Of a DNA stretch of 64,000 bases, positions 41,345 through 51,154 are shown one piece after another; positions within the stretch are counted from its first letter, which is position 1, and the number at the start of each line of letters is the position of its first letter. Location of the stretch: positions 3,720,001 to 3,784,000 of the forward strand of contig NC_026744.1 in assembly GCF_000210295.1 (NCBI RefSeq), in the 5' to 3' direction. Origin of the DNA: Trypanosoma brucei gambiense DAL972. Taxonomy: Eukaryota; Euglenozoa; Kinetoplastea; Trypanosomatida; Trypanosomatidae. Below the pieces are notes generated by a model. The model saw nothing but the letters and a program-made list of their open reading frames with translations, did no database searches and was not told the DNA's origin. The translations under genes and the position numbers were made by a program.

Positions 41345-43153
41345 ATGACGGATGTGACGTACAGTTACTCACGACTCCGCAAGGAGTTTGGGCGGATGCC
41401 GGAGTTCCAGGCCAACGAAGGAGAAATTTTGGTGGACATCGCCCCCAACCGCAGTTTAAAAAACCACTATACCCAACTAGATCCCTGCGAGACGGTGATC
41501 CAAAATGTACCATCGCTCTCCGAATCGGGAACAAATACAGAGCGCATTCAACTCAGACACCACGCGCAGTCGCACAGCGAAGGTGGATGGCCGCATGGTG
41601 TTGATCCCACTGAGTTTGAGGAAAAAATGAAATACTGCAGGAAGGTAGAGCGCGAGGAGAGTTATCTCTCTTCCTGCCGCCGCCTCATTCAGCAGTGCAC
41701 AGATAAGTACGTCAAGCAGAATAACGCCATAGACATTTATGGCACATACTTTCCTGAAGGTCCCCCAGTCGAAGATGAGTCTTTAGGGACAGCATCCGCA
41801 AAGATCACCTCTGTGTTCAAGGACCCCAGTGCGGAGAAGCGAACCGCGGCAGCGATTACGTGGCAGAACGATGGTCGGAGGTTTGCAGTGGCGTACTGCC
41901 GTTTGCGTTTCCAAAGCAATACCTCTACAATGAACACAAATTCTTTCGTCTGGGACGCACTGAATCCAAATGCACCGGTGGAAACTCTGGTTACTTCATC
42001 ACCGTTGTGTTGTATTGAGTACTACACAAAAGACCCCCATATCATTGCCGGCGGAAGCTGGAACGGGGTTGTGCAGTACTGGGACACACGGCAACCGACG
42101 AGGCCTGCCTCCCGTTCTCTCATCGAGACAAGCCACAAGGACCCCGTGTGGGCCGTCAAATGGTTGCAAAGTAAGTCGGGTGAGTTGCTTTCAGTGTCCA
42201 CTGATGGTGACGTCCACGTATGGGACTGCCGTATTCCTGACAAGCCCGTAGAACTTCAGCGGCTCCCGGAAGACTCCGTGAGGTTGCAACCAAAGAACAA
42301 TGAAGGTGGCTCAAAAGGTGTTCTGGGAGGTCTGTGCTTGGACTATGACCCACAGGTGGGTGGTCCGTCGAAGTATATGATTGGAACCGAACAGGGAACA
42401 ATCCTTTCGTGTAACAGGAAGGGAAAAACACAAGCAGATAAACTGGGGCCGAACACATTCAACGGACATCATGGACCTGTGTATTCGGTGCAACGAAATC
42501 CGTTCTTCTCCAAGTACTTCCTTTCGGTTGGTGATTGGACGGCGCGGATGTGGTTTGAGGACTTTAAATTTACGCCCTTGTTTAGTACCTTTTACCACAA
42601 ATCTTACCTCACTAGCGGGGCATGGCATCCCGCACGACCGGGAGTTTTCTTCACAACGCGTATGGATGGTTACCTTGACCTATGGGACTTGATGTTGCGG
42701 CAAACAACGCCTGCGTTGAGCGTCCAGGTTTCTGATTACGCACTGCACACCGCTAAACCCACATCAGAGGGCAAACACATTGCTGTCGGTGGCATTGACG
42801 GTAATGTAACACTGTTGGAGTTGTCGCCCTCCCTTTACACATGCATGAGTGACGAAAAGTTCCAAATTGGACAACTGTTGGAAAACCAGAGCATCCGTGA
42901 CAAGAACTTAGACCGTGCAGCCAAGGAAAAGAGGACCGCAGCCAGGCAACGTCAGCGTCGCAGCACAGTGCTAGGCGAAAGCCATAAGAGCTCTGATGAA
43001 GTCACAGAGCAGCTTGAAAAAGTTACCGAGGAGTACCAAACCACCGTAAAAAGTGAGAAGGAGCGCGATGACGAGCAACGCACGGAACTGGAGTGCGCCC
43101 GGATGAAATTACTGGAGGACATCAGTGGGGGAATAGATGTTGATTCGGATTGA
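41345..43153 (+). CDS. DNAI2: Axonemal outer-arm dynein intermediate chain 2 (DNAI2/IC69-like)
   Basis: 602 aa, the family's usual length. The N-terminus (YSYSRLRKEFGRMPEF, then HHAQSHSEGGWPHGVDPTE, then KVEREESYLSSCRRL) is the DNAI2/IC69 signature. WD40 repeats follow from about 150 to 510, with blades such as HIIAGGSWNGVVQYWDTRQP and LLSVSTDGDVHVWDCRIP, and TWNG-like GWTARMW near the fifth. The last 90 residues are a charged coiled coil (RDKNLDRAAKEKRTAAR) ending in the acidic SGGIDVDSD. It anchors the outer dynein arm heavy chains to the doublet and is needed for flagellar beating in other organisms. Clear orthologue, no oddity seen. Confidence 0.94.
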   Translation: MTDVTYSYSRLRKEFGRMPEFQANEGEILVDIAPNRSLKNHYTQLDPCETVIQNVPSLSESGTNTERIQLRHHAQSHSEGGWPHGVDPTEFEEKMKYCRKVEREESYLSSCRRLIQQCTDKYVKQNNAIDIYGTYFPEGPPVEDESLGTASAKITSVFKDPSAEKRTAAAITWQNDGRRFAVAYCRLRFQSNTSTMNTNSFVWDALNPNAPVETLVTSSPLCCIEYYTKDPHIIAGGSWNGVVQYWDTRQPTRPASRSLIETSHKDPVWAVKWLQSKSGELLSVSTDGDVHVWDCRIPDKPVELQRLPEDSVRLQPKNNEGGSKGVLGGLCLDYDPQVGGPSKYMIGTEQGTILSCNRKGKTQADKLGPNTFNGHHGPVYSVQRNPFFSKYFLSVGDWTARMWFEDFKFTPLFSTFYHKSYLTSGAWHPARPGVFFTTRMDGYLDLWDLMLRQTTPALSVQVSDYALHTAKPTSEGKHIAVGGIDGNVTLLELSPSLYTCMSDEKFQIGQLLENQSIRDKNLDRAAKEKRTAARQRQRRSTVLGESHKSSDEVTEQLEKVTEEYQTTVKSEKERDDEQRTELECARMKLLEDISGGIDVDSD

Positions 43154-44013
43154 GGGAGCACTCATTAATGTTGTATCCCACCCTCTAGGATATTTATGTA
43201 GATCACTGTTGGTGCCGTAGTTACGTTGTTATAACCGTTCAGTGGCGTCGTTGAAAAAAAAAAAATACTGACGTGTATATGTGTGTGTGTGAGATGCTGT
43301 GAAAAGGAAAGACATCTAGAAAAAAAAAGTGAGGCCGAAGGGAAGTGTGGTATAATTTCAATAGAAGGAGCAGGGAGAGAAGTTTTTTTCCCCCTTTTCC
43401 CATCTTGTGTAGAAAATAAGAAACGGCTGGAATAAAATTGAACATCTCTTTCGTACCAAAAATTCCTTGTACACGATTTCCGTGTTGACGCCTCAGTCGC
43501 CATGTATAACTTGTGTTGCCGATACGTCGGTGAAGCTTAGCTGATTGCCCGCTACTGGTGGGGGGAAGCGCCTCTTTTGGTGTTTTCAAGCCAACTTATT
43601 TTCCCACATGTGGTTCTGAACCTTTTGCCAATTTTTTCTTTTTTACACCTGCTCTTTTTTCTTTTTCTTGCTATTTCATTTTTTACCCAAGCGCACGCAG
43701 ACACACAAACGCACACACATACAAAAGGTACGTGGCTAATATATTTGTAAGTTGTGCTCTGGTTTGGTACATAAGGGCCTCTCCGTAGCCTCGTCACTAG
43801 TTTGTGGACCACCGGCAGCGGCGAGCAAGGTGGGAGAAGGTGATAAATCCAGTAAAAAGGAAAAAAAAAGGCAGAACAGCGTTGGCTTTGGCTTTTTTTA
43901 AAAAAAAAATAAACAGATAAAAAAAGAAAGCATTCGCTGGTTTGAATCGGCAACAACTTGATTTTTTTTTCTTTATATATAGGGGGTCAGAGGGGAATAC
44001 GTTTTAATCAACT
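43154..44013. other. Spacer between DNAI2 and the Sm-like gene
   Basis: About 860 bp: (TG)n near 43274-43291, a T-rich stretch at 43615-43685, a (CA)n at 43692-43722 and the T/A junction TTTTTTTAAAAAAAAA near 43895-43909. No credible ORF. Confidence 0.55.
43961..43990 (+). promoter_or_regulatory. Trans-splice acceptor for the Sm-like gene
   Basis: A run of T followed by CTTTATATATAG (AG at 43981-43982) and a second AG at 43989-43990, 24-32 nt before the ATG. Confidence 0.55.
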
Positions 44014-44262
44014 ATGCCCGCCAAGAAGCGCATCGCTAACCTGAACCACTTCATGGAGAAGCGTGTAAAGGTAAAACTGACGAGTGGCCGATCCATCTCT
44101 GGTGAGCTACGTGGTGTCGATGAGTTTATGAGTATTGTTCTATACGATGCTGTCGATGAGACCCCAACATCGGGTACTGTCGAGAACGAAGATAAAACGT
44201 CTCTGGGAACTGCCGTTGTTCGAGGGGCTATGATTGTGGATATTGTCGGTCTTGAAGTGTAA
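44014..44262 (+). CDS. Sm-fold small nuclear ribonucleoprotein, SmG-like
   Basis: 82 aa. The Sm1 motif ([37 protein letters not shown]) and Sm2 motif ([18 protein letters not shown]) fill the protein. The FMxK start, the RGxDxFM block and a VVRG in Sm2 are closest in my reading to SmG, a core ring protein of spliceosomal snRNPs; the alternative is LSm7, whose Sm2 also reads RGT. Its loop between motifs is a little longer than usual for SmG ([14 protein letters not shown]). In trypanosomes the Sm ring serves trans-splicing as well as the rare cis-splicing. Confidence 0.8.
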   Translation: MPAKKRIANLNHFMEKRVKVKLTSGRSISGELRGVDEFMSIVLYDAVDETPTSGTVENEDKTSLGTAVVRGAMIVDIVGLEV

Positions 44263-44949
44263 TGGCAAATATATTTGCGAGTTCAAATGGTTGCCCTTTC
44301 TTTGTGCGTGTTTGGGGCGGGGTTTGGTGTTTGGGGAACGATTATTCGTGTGTTTGTGTTTATGTTTGGCGAGGGGATGGGGGTTAGACACAATGTGTGG
44401 AAGGAAGAAACTAAAGCAAGCAAATCGTGCGGTACTTCAGGGGATTTTGAATGGTCACCGGCGCTTCAGTTTGATTTAGTGGAGTTGGTCCGCATTACCT
44501 TTGGGGTTTCGCTAGATATGGGGTCTGTAGACCCATAAACAAGGATCAGCAGCGGTGGGTGGAGTTGTTCCGAGTATACAAAAATGAAACGAAAACTCTG
44601 GTGTGCTGCACGACAAAAACGTTCAGACTTGTTTTATCTTGCCGTCTTTTGCCTGGTGCGTTCCATCGTTTCAACGAGATGGTCTTTTATAATCAATCGA
44701 ATGGCTTCCACTACCGTGACCAAACACCTTTCCTTACACCACTGTTAATTGATGTATTTATGTATGTATGCGGGCGTTTCTTCCCCCTTGCAAATTGTGT
44801 ATGCTACATCTTATGCGAATTAGTGGACTTGTTGTTTTGTTTTCTACATCCTTTTTGTTCAGTTCACGAGCAGGTTTTCTTGTTCGAAGGGATAAGATAT
44901 TCCTTTGCACTGGGCCCATAATCTACATTAGTCACAAAGTTGCAGAGGC
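44263..44949. other. Spacer between the Sm-like gene and the 187-aa gene
   Basis: About 690 bp of mixed sequence, no strong pyrimidine tract apart from short ones near 44720-44760 and 44838-44880. ORFs in it lack ATG-led protein-like sequence. Confidence 0.5.
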
Positions 44950-45513
44950 ATGACCGGTTTTGACACTGTCTGGATCCCTTTTGCGGTGGTTTATCTGTTG
45001 TATCAGATCCCACCAACAATGATGGAGGTATACTCGTACTATAGTCGTGGTGGTCTTGTAAGCATTGAGGATATTAAATTTGATGACACCTTTACTTGTC
45101 ATCATCAGTGGCTTAAGGACAAGGATGTGTATTTCAAGAGATTTTGTGACAGACCAACAAGTGAGGCAGGGAAAGCATTCTTCTCTTGGTTGGATTGGAG
45201 TGCCGAAGCATACGATCGTTCCATCTACGTTCTTCGGAGGAACCATGCTCGTCGCGACGGCGAGGTGTCGTTTTTGAAGCGGTACATTTACGGCCCTTTT
45301 GTTTTCAACTGGTCGAAGAAACAATGGCTGCGAGGTGATGACAGTTGCGGGATGCGCATGCCCGCTTGGGGTGTTGGTGGTGAGGAGCGCGCCCGCGCTG
45401 AATTTGCCGCCGCAAAGGAAAAGGGGTTTGACAAGAACTGGCACTATCAGATCATGCGTAAGATACGCCGCGAACAGGCGCTGAGGACAGCAAAGGAGGT
45501 GCAGGCGCAATAG
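44950..45513 (+). CDS. Conserved-looking 187-aa protein, N-terminal membrane segment, function unknown
   Basis: I do not recognise the family. Residues about 6-28 (TVWIPFAVVYLLYQIPPTMM) form a hydrophobic helix that could be a signal anchor or single membrane span. The rest is soluble, rich in aromatic and charged residues (HHQWLKDKDVYFKRF, FFSWLDWSAEAYDRS, FVFNWSKKQWLRG), and ends in a basic-acidic helix (MRKIRREQALRTAKEVQAQ). The composition is protein-like and codon use matches its neighbours, so I consider it real. A mitochondrial inner-membrane subunit is a possibility from the look of it, but that is a guess. Confidence 0.75.
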   Translation: MTGFDTVWIPFAVVYLLYQIPPTMMEVYSYYSRGGLVSIEDIKFDDTFTCHHQWLKDKDVYFKRFCDRPTSEAGKAFFSWLDWSAEAYDRSIYVLRRNHARRDGEVSFLKRYIYGPFVFNWSKKQWLRGDDSCGMRMPAWGVGGEERARAEFAAAKEKGFDKNWHYQIMRKIRREQALRTAKEVQAQ

Positions 45514-46321
45514 TAAACATTGTGTGAGTATTGCTTCGTGTCACATTTGCTGTTGTGTAGCGGGTGACAGATCTACGGTTCATTAGTTTTTTTTTTCCGT
45601 TTTGGTTCCTTTTATTGTTCAGGCACACGTGTTTGTGTGCAGGTTTGTTGTGGGTACCAAATCGCGGAGCTAAGTGAGCGCGCTTGGCTTGGGAGCCGTT
45701 ATTTATTGTTTTTGTTATCGGCTACGGTATATTTGTTATTAGCAGTAGACGTACGCGAGCGGGGTGGGAAGAAAAACGTTGGATAGCAAATTTCTTAATG
45801 AGATTGTTTTCTCATGCGTGAGTCATTATATGTTTTGTTGTTGGACACCCTTTGGTGTGTTGTTGTTCTTGAGTGCTTTTCTTGATCTCTTCTCAACATC
45901 CGCTTGCTTGGCATTTTACCCATTTTCTTCCTAACAAATACTCAACCTTGATATGGGGTATACGTGTTGATGGACACGAATATCAAAAAGAAGTTTTTTT
46001 TTCTTTCAACACTGGGTGATCTACGCTTCAAGCACGATAATTTTGTTCGGGAAAGGAGTAACGTAGGATCGAGTGAGCCCTTTAAAGGTTTGGGAAGGGA
46101 AAAGGGATAAATAGGTGTCTAACAGTTTCCACCCTGTCCTCTTTTTCAAGGCGAAAACTTGTTGACGGTGCAGGGGAGGGATTGCCATTGTTGTTAGTGG
46201 TATTTGCTCTTTGTTGCCATATTATAAAGGGTTCACCGAACACAGAGAAAATACATAATAACAGCTGAAAAAAGAAAAAAAAGTGTACATATAATTAAAT
46301 ATACGTTGGGGTGCTCGTTTA
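45514..46321. other. Spacer ahead of the HECT ligase gene
   Basis: About 810 bp: T-runs near 45588-45597 and 45992-46002, and the probable acceptor at 46127-46150. No ORF. Confidence 0.55.
46127..46150 (+). promoter_or_regulatory. Trans-splice acceptor for the HECT ligase gene
   Basis: TTTCCACCCTGTCCTCTTTT then TCAAG with AG at 46149-46150. The resulting 171-nt leader contains no ATG before 46322. Confidence 0.55.
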
Positions 46322-49300
46322 ATGGAGCATATTCTCAGCCGCCTTATGATGGATGCCGAAGGTGGTGGCTTGCAACGCCAGGCTATGAAGGACGTCATCA
46401 CCGCCAGAGAGAATTTGGCAAGCAACGATGAGGCCCGTGTAACAACAGGTTTGCTTGAACTTTGTGATTTGCTCAACATGGCAACACCTATAACTATAGG
46501 ATCTATCCGCCCGAATGTGTTTGTTCCTCTTGTGGTGAACTGCATGAAGAAGGATAACATCGACCTTGTTATCCTCGCGGCACGGGCACTTACGTATATG
46601 GTAGACGCTATATCTTCTACGGTATTTGTTCTAGTCTCGGAGGGAGGAATCGACGTACTGCTTCAACATTTTCAAGAGGTGAAGGATATCGAGCTCTCTG
46701 AACAGTGTTTAACATGTGTGGAGAAGATAACACAGAACTCTGTCTGTGCCGCTACGGTGCTGCAGAGTATGGGTGTGCCAGCCCTTTTGATGTACGTGGA
46801 TTTCTTTAATGCAGCTTCCCAGCGAAAAGCATGGACGAGCGTTGCAGCGATGTGCAGACGCGTTAACGAGTCGAATTTTGGTTGCGTAGAATGTTCACTT
46901 CAAGATATTAGTGCCCGAATTGATCATGATGATGCCAAAATATCAGAGAAAGCCATCACTTGCTTGTATCGTATCATATCGGGGGTTGGTAGTAACCCGG
47001 AACTTGTGGCACGTGCATTTGGTGACAGTTGTAATCCACTTATCTCTGTCCTTAGCAGACAGGATTTGTCAGAGACGACTTTCACAACGGCACTATCGCT
47101 CATTGCTTGTGCCATTGATTGCAGCACGGAAGCAGCTCGCCGAACTCTGGAATCTGGGATAGTGGAGTACATGTTTACACTGATCGCCAGTTCCTCCGAA
47201 CAGCAGCAGCGCCAAGATTTGGCCGGGTTCGCGGGTCGTACGGACGGGGTGTCGCGCGCCTCCGCTGCCAGGGAACCGTCAACCCAACGGGAATCAGTGG
47301 AGACTGTCCCTCAACGAGATAGGCGACTTTCTGTTGAACAGACCAAAGCACTGTGTCTGGCTCTTACCGCTCTGCTGCCGAAGCTTAACAAGGGTTATCT
47401 TGTCCACGGTGACGCCCTTAACAAACTTATCGCAGAAGGACATGGTGAATCCCACCGACACGCCGGTGCTTCATCCTCGGAGGCAGATGAGGGTATGGGA
47501 GGTGATGATGATGAGGACGGGGACGGGGACATGGATGATGATGATGATGATGAGGAGGAGGAGGAGGAGTGTACTCACGAGGAAATTCTCTCACGGGTAT
47601 CAGAACGGGGTATTCTACTTGAAAATAATGAGAAGTACCGCACATGCCGCCTCAGGCACATGTGTGACGGTTGCGGTAAGTCGTGTATACCCACCAGCTG
47701 GTTTCGCTGTAATAAGTGCAGGGATTACGATTTGTGTGGACGGTGCCTTCTTATGAACTGGGATAGCCACAGCCCAGACGGAGAGACCCATTCCTTCTGC
47801 GACATGCTTGTCTTTTTCCCAAAGGTGAGTGATTCAGTAACTCCTGAAGAGGGCAAAGAGTCGAACAACAGTGACTTGACTGCCGAGCGCGAGAGGCTTT
47901 ATGAAAGCAACCCACACCTTCTTGCCCTCATCCTTGGCGGTATCCCAACAGTTGTGGCACTGTTCAATGAATCTGAGGCACATCTCGTTCGGAATCATTG
48001 CTTGGCCTTTATTGACCGCGCTGTTGTTCTCGCGACGCCTGAACAATTGGCGGGGATCAAAGGACTCTCAGAGGCTGCTCTGTGCGAGATGATCGTGACG
48101 GCGATGGTGGATAGCAGCCTCATCCTTAATGTACAGGTCATGTACCTCTGTCGTATGCTGCTGGAGAAGCTTCCCAAAGTGTACTTGCCTTGTTTTGTCC
48201 ATGAGGGCGTCACGAATTCTTTAGTGAAGATACAGGAGCAAAATAAGTCGTTTGTGCATTGTAGTGAAGAGCCGACACCCGTTAAAGAACCCCCCTCCTC
48301 TGAGCGCTTCAACTCAGTTTCCGGATGGCGCGAACTGCTAGCAACGGAGGCGGAGGAAATGCTAGGTATGTTCACTTCCCTCAGTGACGACACAAGGATC
48401 CTTCGGTTAAAGGAGGTTGACCGGCTTTTGCGGGGGGGCAAGCTAAAGGAGGCATTTGACTCTCTCCGCGTTGCCCTCCTTGACGAAACTACCGCATTCG
48501 AACTGTCAGCGACTGATGTATTGCACAGTTTAGTGGAGGCTTTGAAGTCTGTGGATGATGTCAAGGCCATAGTGGCACTTCTCAAAACGTTGGCAAAACA
48601 GGAACCAAACACCACCTCGACTCTGACACGATTTGTTCGGCTTCTTCAAACTGCGCTTTCACACCTTGATCAGTTCCAGTTACCCAATTTTGGCGCTGTG
48701 AACACCATACAAACACAGATACCCCTTCGGCTCGTCCCACACGTAGCAGGTCACGCACCGAAACCGAAGGCATCCACTCCTCCAGCAAAAGGCAACGCCT
48801 CGAAACGTGTGGCTTCCGGTTCCACTGCTGGTCCTCCGGTCCCCACACGGGAGGTGGTTACCAGGCGCCCCACAGGCACATCAGCGGCTCGTCCAGCTGC
48901 AGTCACTAGCAGGAACAAGAAGGACCAATCGGCGTCACCGGCATCTACGAATACGGGTGGTGGAAAAAGTTCAGTGGAGAACCGAGAGGTTAGAGTTAGC
49001 GTAGAACCATTGACAAATCTGGAGGCACTAATGGGATTTGTAGGCTCAAACGTACTTTCCGGGGGTGGGGAATTTATTGGTAGCCCCGTCACTGGTGGTG
49101 GCCGTCGGCGCAACGATGACGACGAGGTGGAAGAGGTGTTGCCCGAGTTAGCCAACGGCGTGGACCCTGAGGGATTACCTAAAAAGAAAAAACCCGTGCA
49201 AGAGAAGTCGTGTAGGCCTGTTTACATGCGTTGCGGGAAATATGTGTTGCCGCCTTCATTGACGATTCTTCAGCTCCTACAGCGCTACCACACTCCATCA

Positions 49301-51154
49301 CAGTCTTCTTCCAGAAAACGGAAGGCGCACAGCAGAGGTGCTAGCGCCTCACTGCGCCTTCTCGCGTTGCTAGAGGGCATGCAAACTAATGTGGGAGATA
49401 TGATTACATTACATTACAGTGTAGACCCCTTTGGACCTGAGTACGTCCATGTACCTGCGCTGATCGACGTACCTCTCGGAACACCTGCTCACCCGGTAGA
49501 AATTAAACTACCGTCTGATGATATCACACCGCCCGGGGCGTTTGAAGTGATGCGGGCGCTGCATAATGAGTACCCTTTTAGTAGTCAGTTTCTAACTGTT
49601 GCTCAGAAGGACATCCTTACGCTACTGGGTATTTTACACGCGGCCCTCCGCAACTGGTCGGCACTCATATCTTCAACAGCGGAAGCGACTACATCGGGGG
49701 GTGTGAGCGATGAAGCGTCAGCTCCGTCAACTTCGCTAGGCGAGTTTATTCACGGGAAACTCAATAATAAGGCCATGCGACACTGTTCGAACCTTCTTCT
49801 CGCTGGCCAGCACATGACAACATGGGCGGTCAATTTGGCTCTCGATTGCAACTTCCTATTCTCTTCGATGACGCGTAAGTATCTCTTTGATGTGGGGTTC
49901 TGTGGTTCCATCCGATCCCTTGTTCAAATGCAAGAAAACATGGAGAAATATGGTATGCGTGATACGTTAAATGCCGACCATCAGTTTGTTCGCTCATACC
50001 GACTTCAACGGGAAAAGAAACGTGTGTGGAGGGACAAAGCCTTGGCTTGCGCCATGCATATAATGGGAAAGGAACGTATTAGCGGTTCAGTGGTGCTTGA
50101 ATTCGAGTACTACAATGAAAATGGGAGCGGAAGTGGACCAACAATGGAATTCTACACGCTGGTGTCAGATGAGCTACGGGAGACCAAATTACGTTTGTGG
50201 CGGCGGACGGATGAAACACCCGATGACAAGTACTACAGACCGCACGTCGGAGTATATCCGCGTCCTATTCCTCCCTCTTCCCCGGAGCTTGATGACATGG
50301 AGCGGTATTTCTCTCTGCTTGGACGGCTGATCGCCCGTGCACTTCTCGATAAGCGCATCCTCTCCATTCCACTGTCGCCTGTGTTGCTCAAAATGCTGAG
50401 GGGCGATCCGTGTGGGGTGCACGACTTGGCTGATATCAGTGAGTCGCTCGGTGCTTCTGTTTTGGCAATCGCCAGAGCCGCACGCAGGGGAGATGGTGCC
50501 GTGCAGATGCCAAATTCCACGGTGATGTGTTCGGTGGAAGATTTGGGTTTAGATTTCACCCTCCCTGGGGACGAGTTCGTTGAGTTAACCGAGGGTGGCG
50601 CATCCATACCAGTGACTAAGGTGAACGCGATGGAGTACTGTGACGCTGTCACAGAGTTTGTACTACGCCGGGGTGTGGAACGCTTTGTACACGCCTTACG
50701 CACTGGGTTCCACGACTATGTGCCACTTTATGCGCTGCGTATGCTTAGCATAGGTGAGTTGTTCGAGGTGCTGAACGGTCACCCAGCCCGTGTTACCGTC
50801 GAAGAGCTGGACGCCAACTGTCAGGCCGATCACGGCTATACAATGGGGTGCCGTCACGTGCGGCAACTGTTTGAGATCATAGCCTCTCTCACTGAAAAGG
50901 AGCAGAGCGCTTTTTTCCACTTCCTTACCGGCTCCGCGCACCTTCCAGCGGGTGGCCTCGCCAGCTTACGGCCAAAGTTCACCATTGTGCGGAAAGCCTC
51001 ATCAGACCCTAACGTGCGTGAGCAGGATCAACTACCGTCGGCTATGACATGTCAGAATTACCTGAAACTTCCCGCGTACGATACCAAGCAGCAGATGGAG
51101 GAGAAACTGAAAATTGCCATCAACGAGGGTTGTGGTGAATTTCTTCTCACTTAA
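46322..51154 (+). CDS. HECT-type E3 ubiquitin ligase, TRIP12/UFD4/UPL3-like, with ZZ zinc finger
   Basis: 1610 aa. Residues about 20-330 are armadillo-like repeats matching the TRIP12/UPL3 start ([36 protein letters not shown]). An acidic tract (about 385-418) precedes a ZZ-type zinc finger at about 446-500 (MCDGCGKSC, FRCNKCRDYDLCGRC, and closing His residues). More helical repeats follow, then a disordered linker (about 800-930). The HECT domain spans about 1230-1610 with NGSGSGPTMEFY and the catalytic Cys1577 in LPSAMTCQNYLKLP, codon at 51050-51052, 33 residues from the end as in the family. TRIP12/UFD4 ligases act in N-degron/UFD-type proteolysis. The ZZ finger inside the protein is not found in animal, plant or yeast members that I know. 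Confidence 0.92.
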   Translation: MEHILSRLMMDAEGGGLQRQAMKDVITARENLASNDEARVTTGLLELCDLLNMATPITIGSIRPNVFVPLVVNCMKKDNIDLVILAARALTYMVDAISSTVFVLVSEGGIDVLLQHFQEVKDIELSEQCLTCVEKITQNSVCAATVLQSMGVPALLMYVDFFNAASQRKAWTSVAAMCRRVNESNFGCVECSLQDISARIDHDDAKISEKAITCLYRIISGVGSNPELVARAFGDSCNPLISVLSRQDLSETTFTTALSLIACAIDCSTEAARRTLESGIVEYMFTLIASSSEQQQRQDLAGFAGRTDGVSRASAAREPSTQRESVETVPQRDRRLSVEQTKALCLALTALLPKLNKGYLVHGDALNKLIAEGHGESHRHAGASSSEADEGMGGDDDEDGDGDMDDDDDDEEEEEECTHEEILSRVSERGILLENNEKYRTCRLRHMCDGCGKSCIPTSWFRCNKCRDYDLCGRCLLMNWDSHSPDGETHSFCDMLVFFPKVSDSVTPEEGKESNNSDLTAERERLYESNPHLLALILGGIPTVVALFNESEAHLVRNHCLAFIDRAVVLATPEQLAGIKGLSEAALCEMIVTAMVDSSLILNVQVMYLCRMLLEKLPKVYLPCFVHEGVTNSLVKIQEQNKSFVHCSEEPTPVKEPPSSERFNSVSGWRELLATEAEEMLGMFTSLSDDTRILRLKEVDRLLRGGKLKEAFDSLRVALLDETTAFELSATDVLHSLVEALKSVDDVKAIVALLKTLAKQEPNTTSTLTRFVRLLQTALSHLDQFQLPNFGAVNTIQTQIPLRLVPHVAGHAPKPKASTPPAKGNASKRVASGSTAGPPVPTREVVTRRPTGTSAARPAAVTSRNKKDQSASPASTNTGGGKSSVENREVRVSVEPLTNLEALMGFVGSNVLSGGGEFIGSPVTGGGRRRNDDDEVEEVLPELANGVDPEGLPKKKKPVQEKSCRPVYMRCGKYVLPPSLTILQLLQRYHTPSQSSSRKRKAHSRGASASLRLLALLEGMQTNVGDMITLHYSVDPFGPEYVHVPALIDVPLGTPAHPVEIKLPSDDITPPGAFEVMRALHNEYPFSSQFLTVAQKDILTLLGILHAALRNWSALISSTAEATTSGGVSDEASAPSTSLGEFIHGKLNNKAMRHCSNLLLAGQHMTTWAVNLALDCNFLFSSMTRKYLFDVGFCGSIRSLVQMQENMEKYGMRDTLNADHQFVRSYRLQREKKRVWRDKALACAMHIMGKERISGSVVLEFEYYNENGSGSGPTMEFYTLVSDELRETKLRLWRRTDETPDDKYYRPHVGVYPRPIPPSSPELDDMERYFSLLGRLIARALLDKRILSIPLSPVLLKMLRGDPCGVHDLADISESLGASVLAIARAARRGDGAVQMPNSTVMCSVEDLGLDFTLPGDEFVELTEGGASIPVTKVNAMEYCDAVTEFVLRRGVERFVHALRTGFHDYVPLYALRMLSIGELFEVLNGHPARVTVEELDANCQADHGYTMGCRHVRQLFEIIASLTEKEQSAFFHFLTGSAHLPAGGLASLRPKFTIVRKASSDPNVREQDQLPSAMTCQNYLKLPAYDTKQQMEEKLKIAINEGCGEFLLT

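Noticed and set aside
44559..44921. 120-codon frame between the Sm-like gene and the 187-aa gene
   Set aside because: Begins with GTG, composition is Phe/Cys/Val-rich, no conserved character; treated as 3' UTR/spacer.
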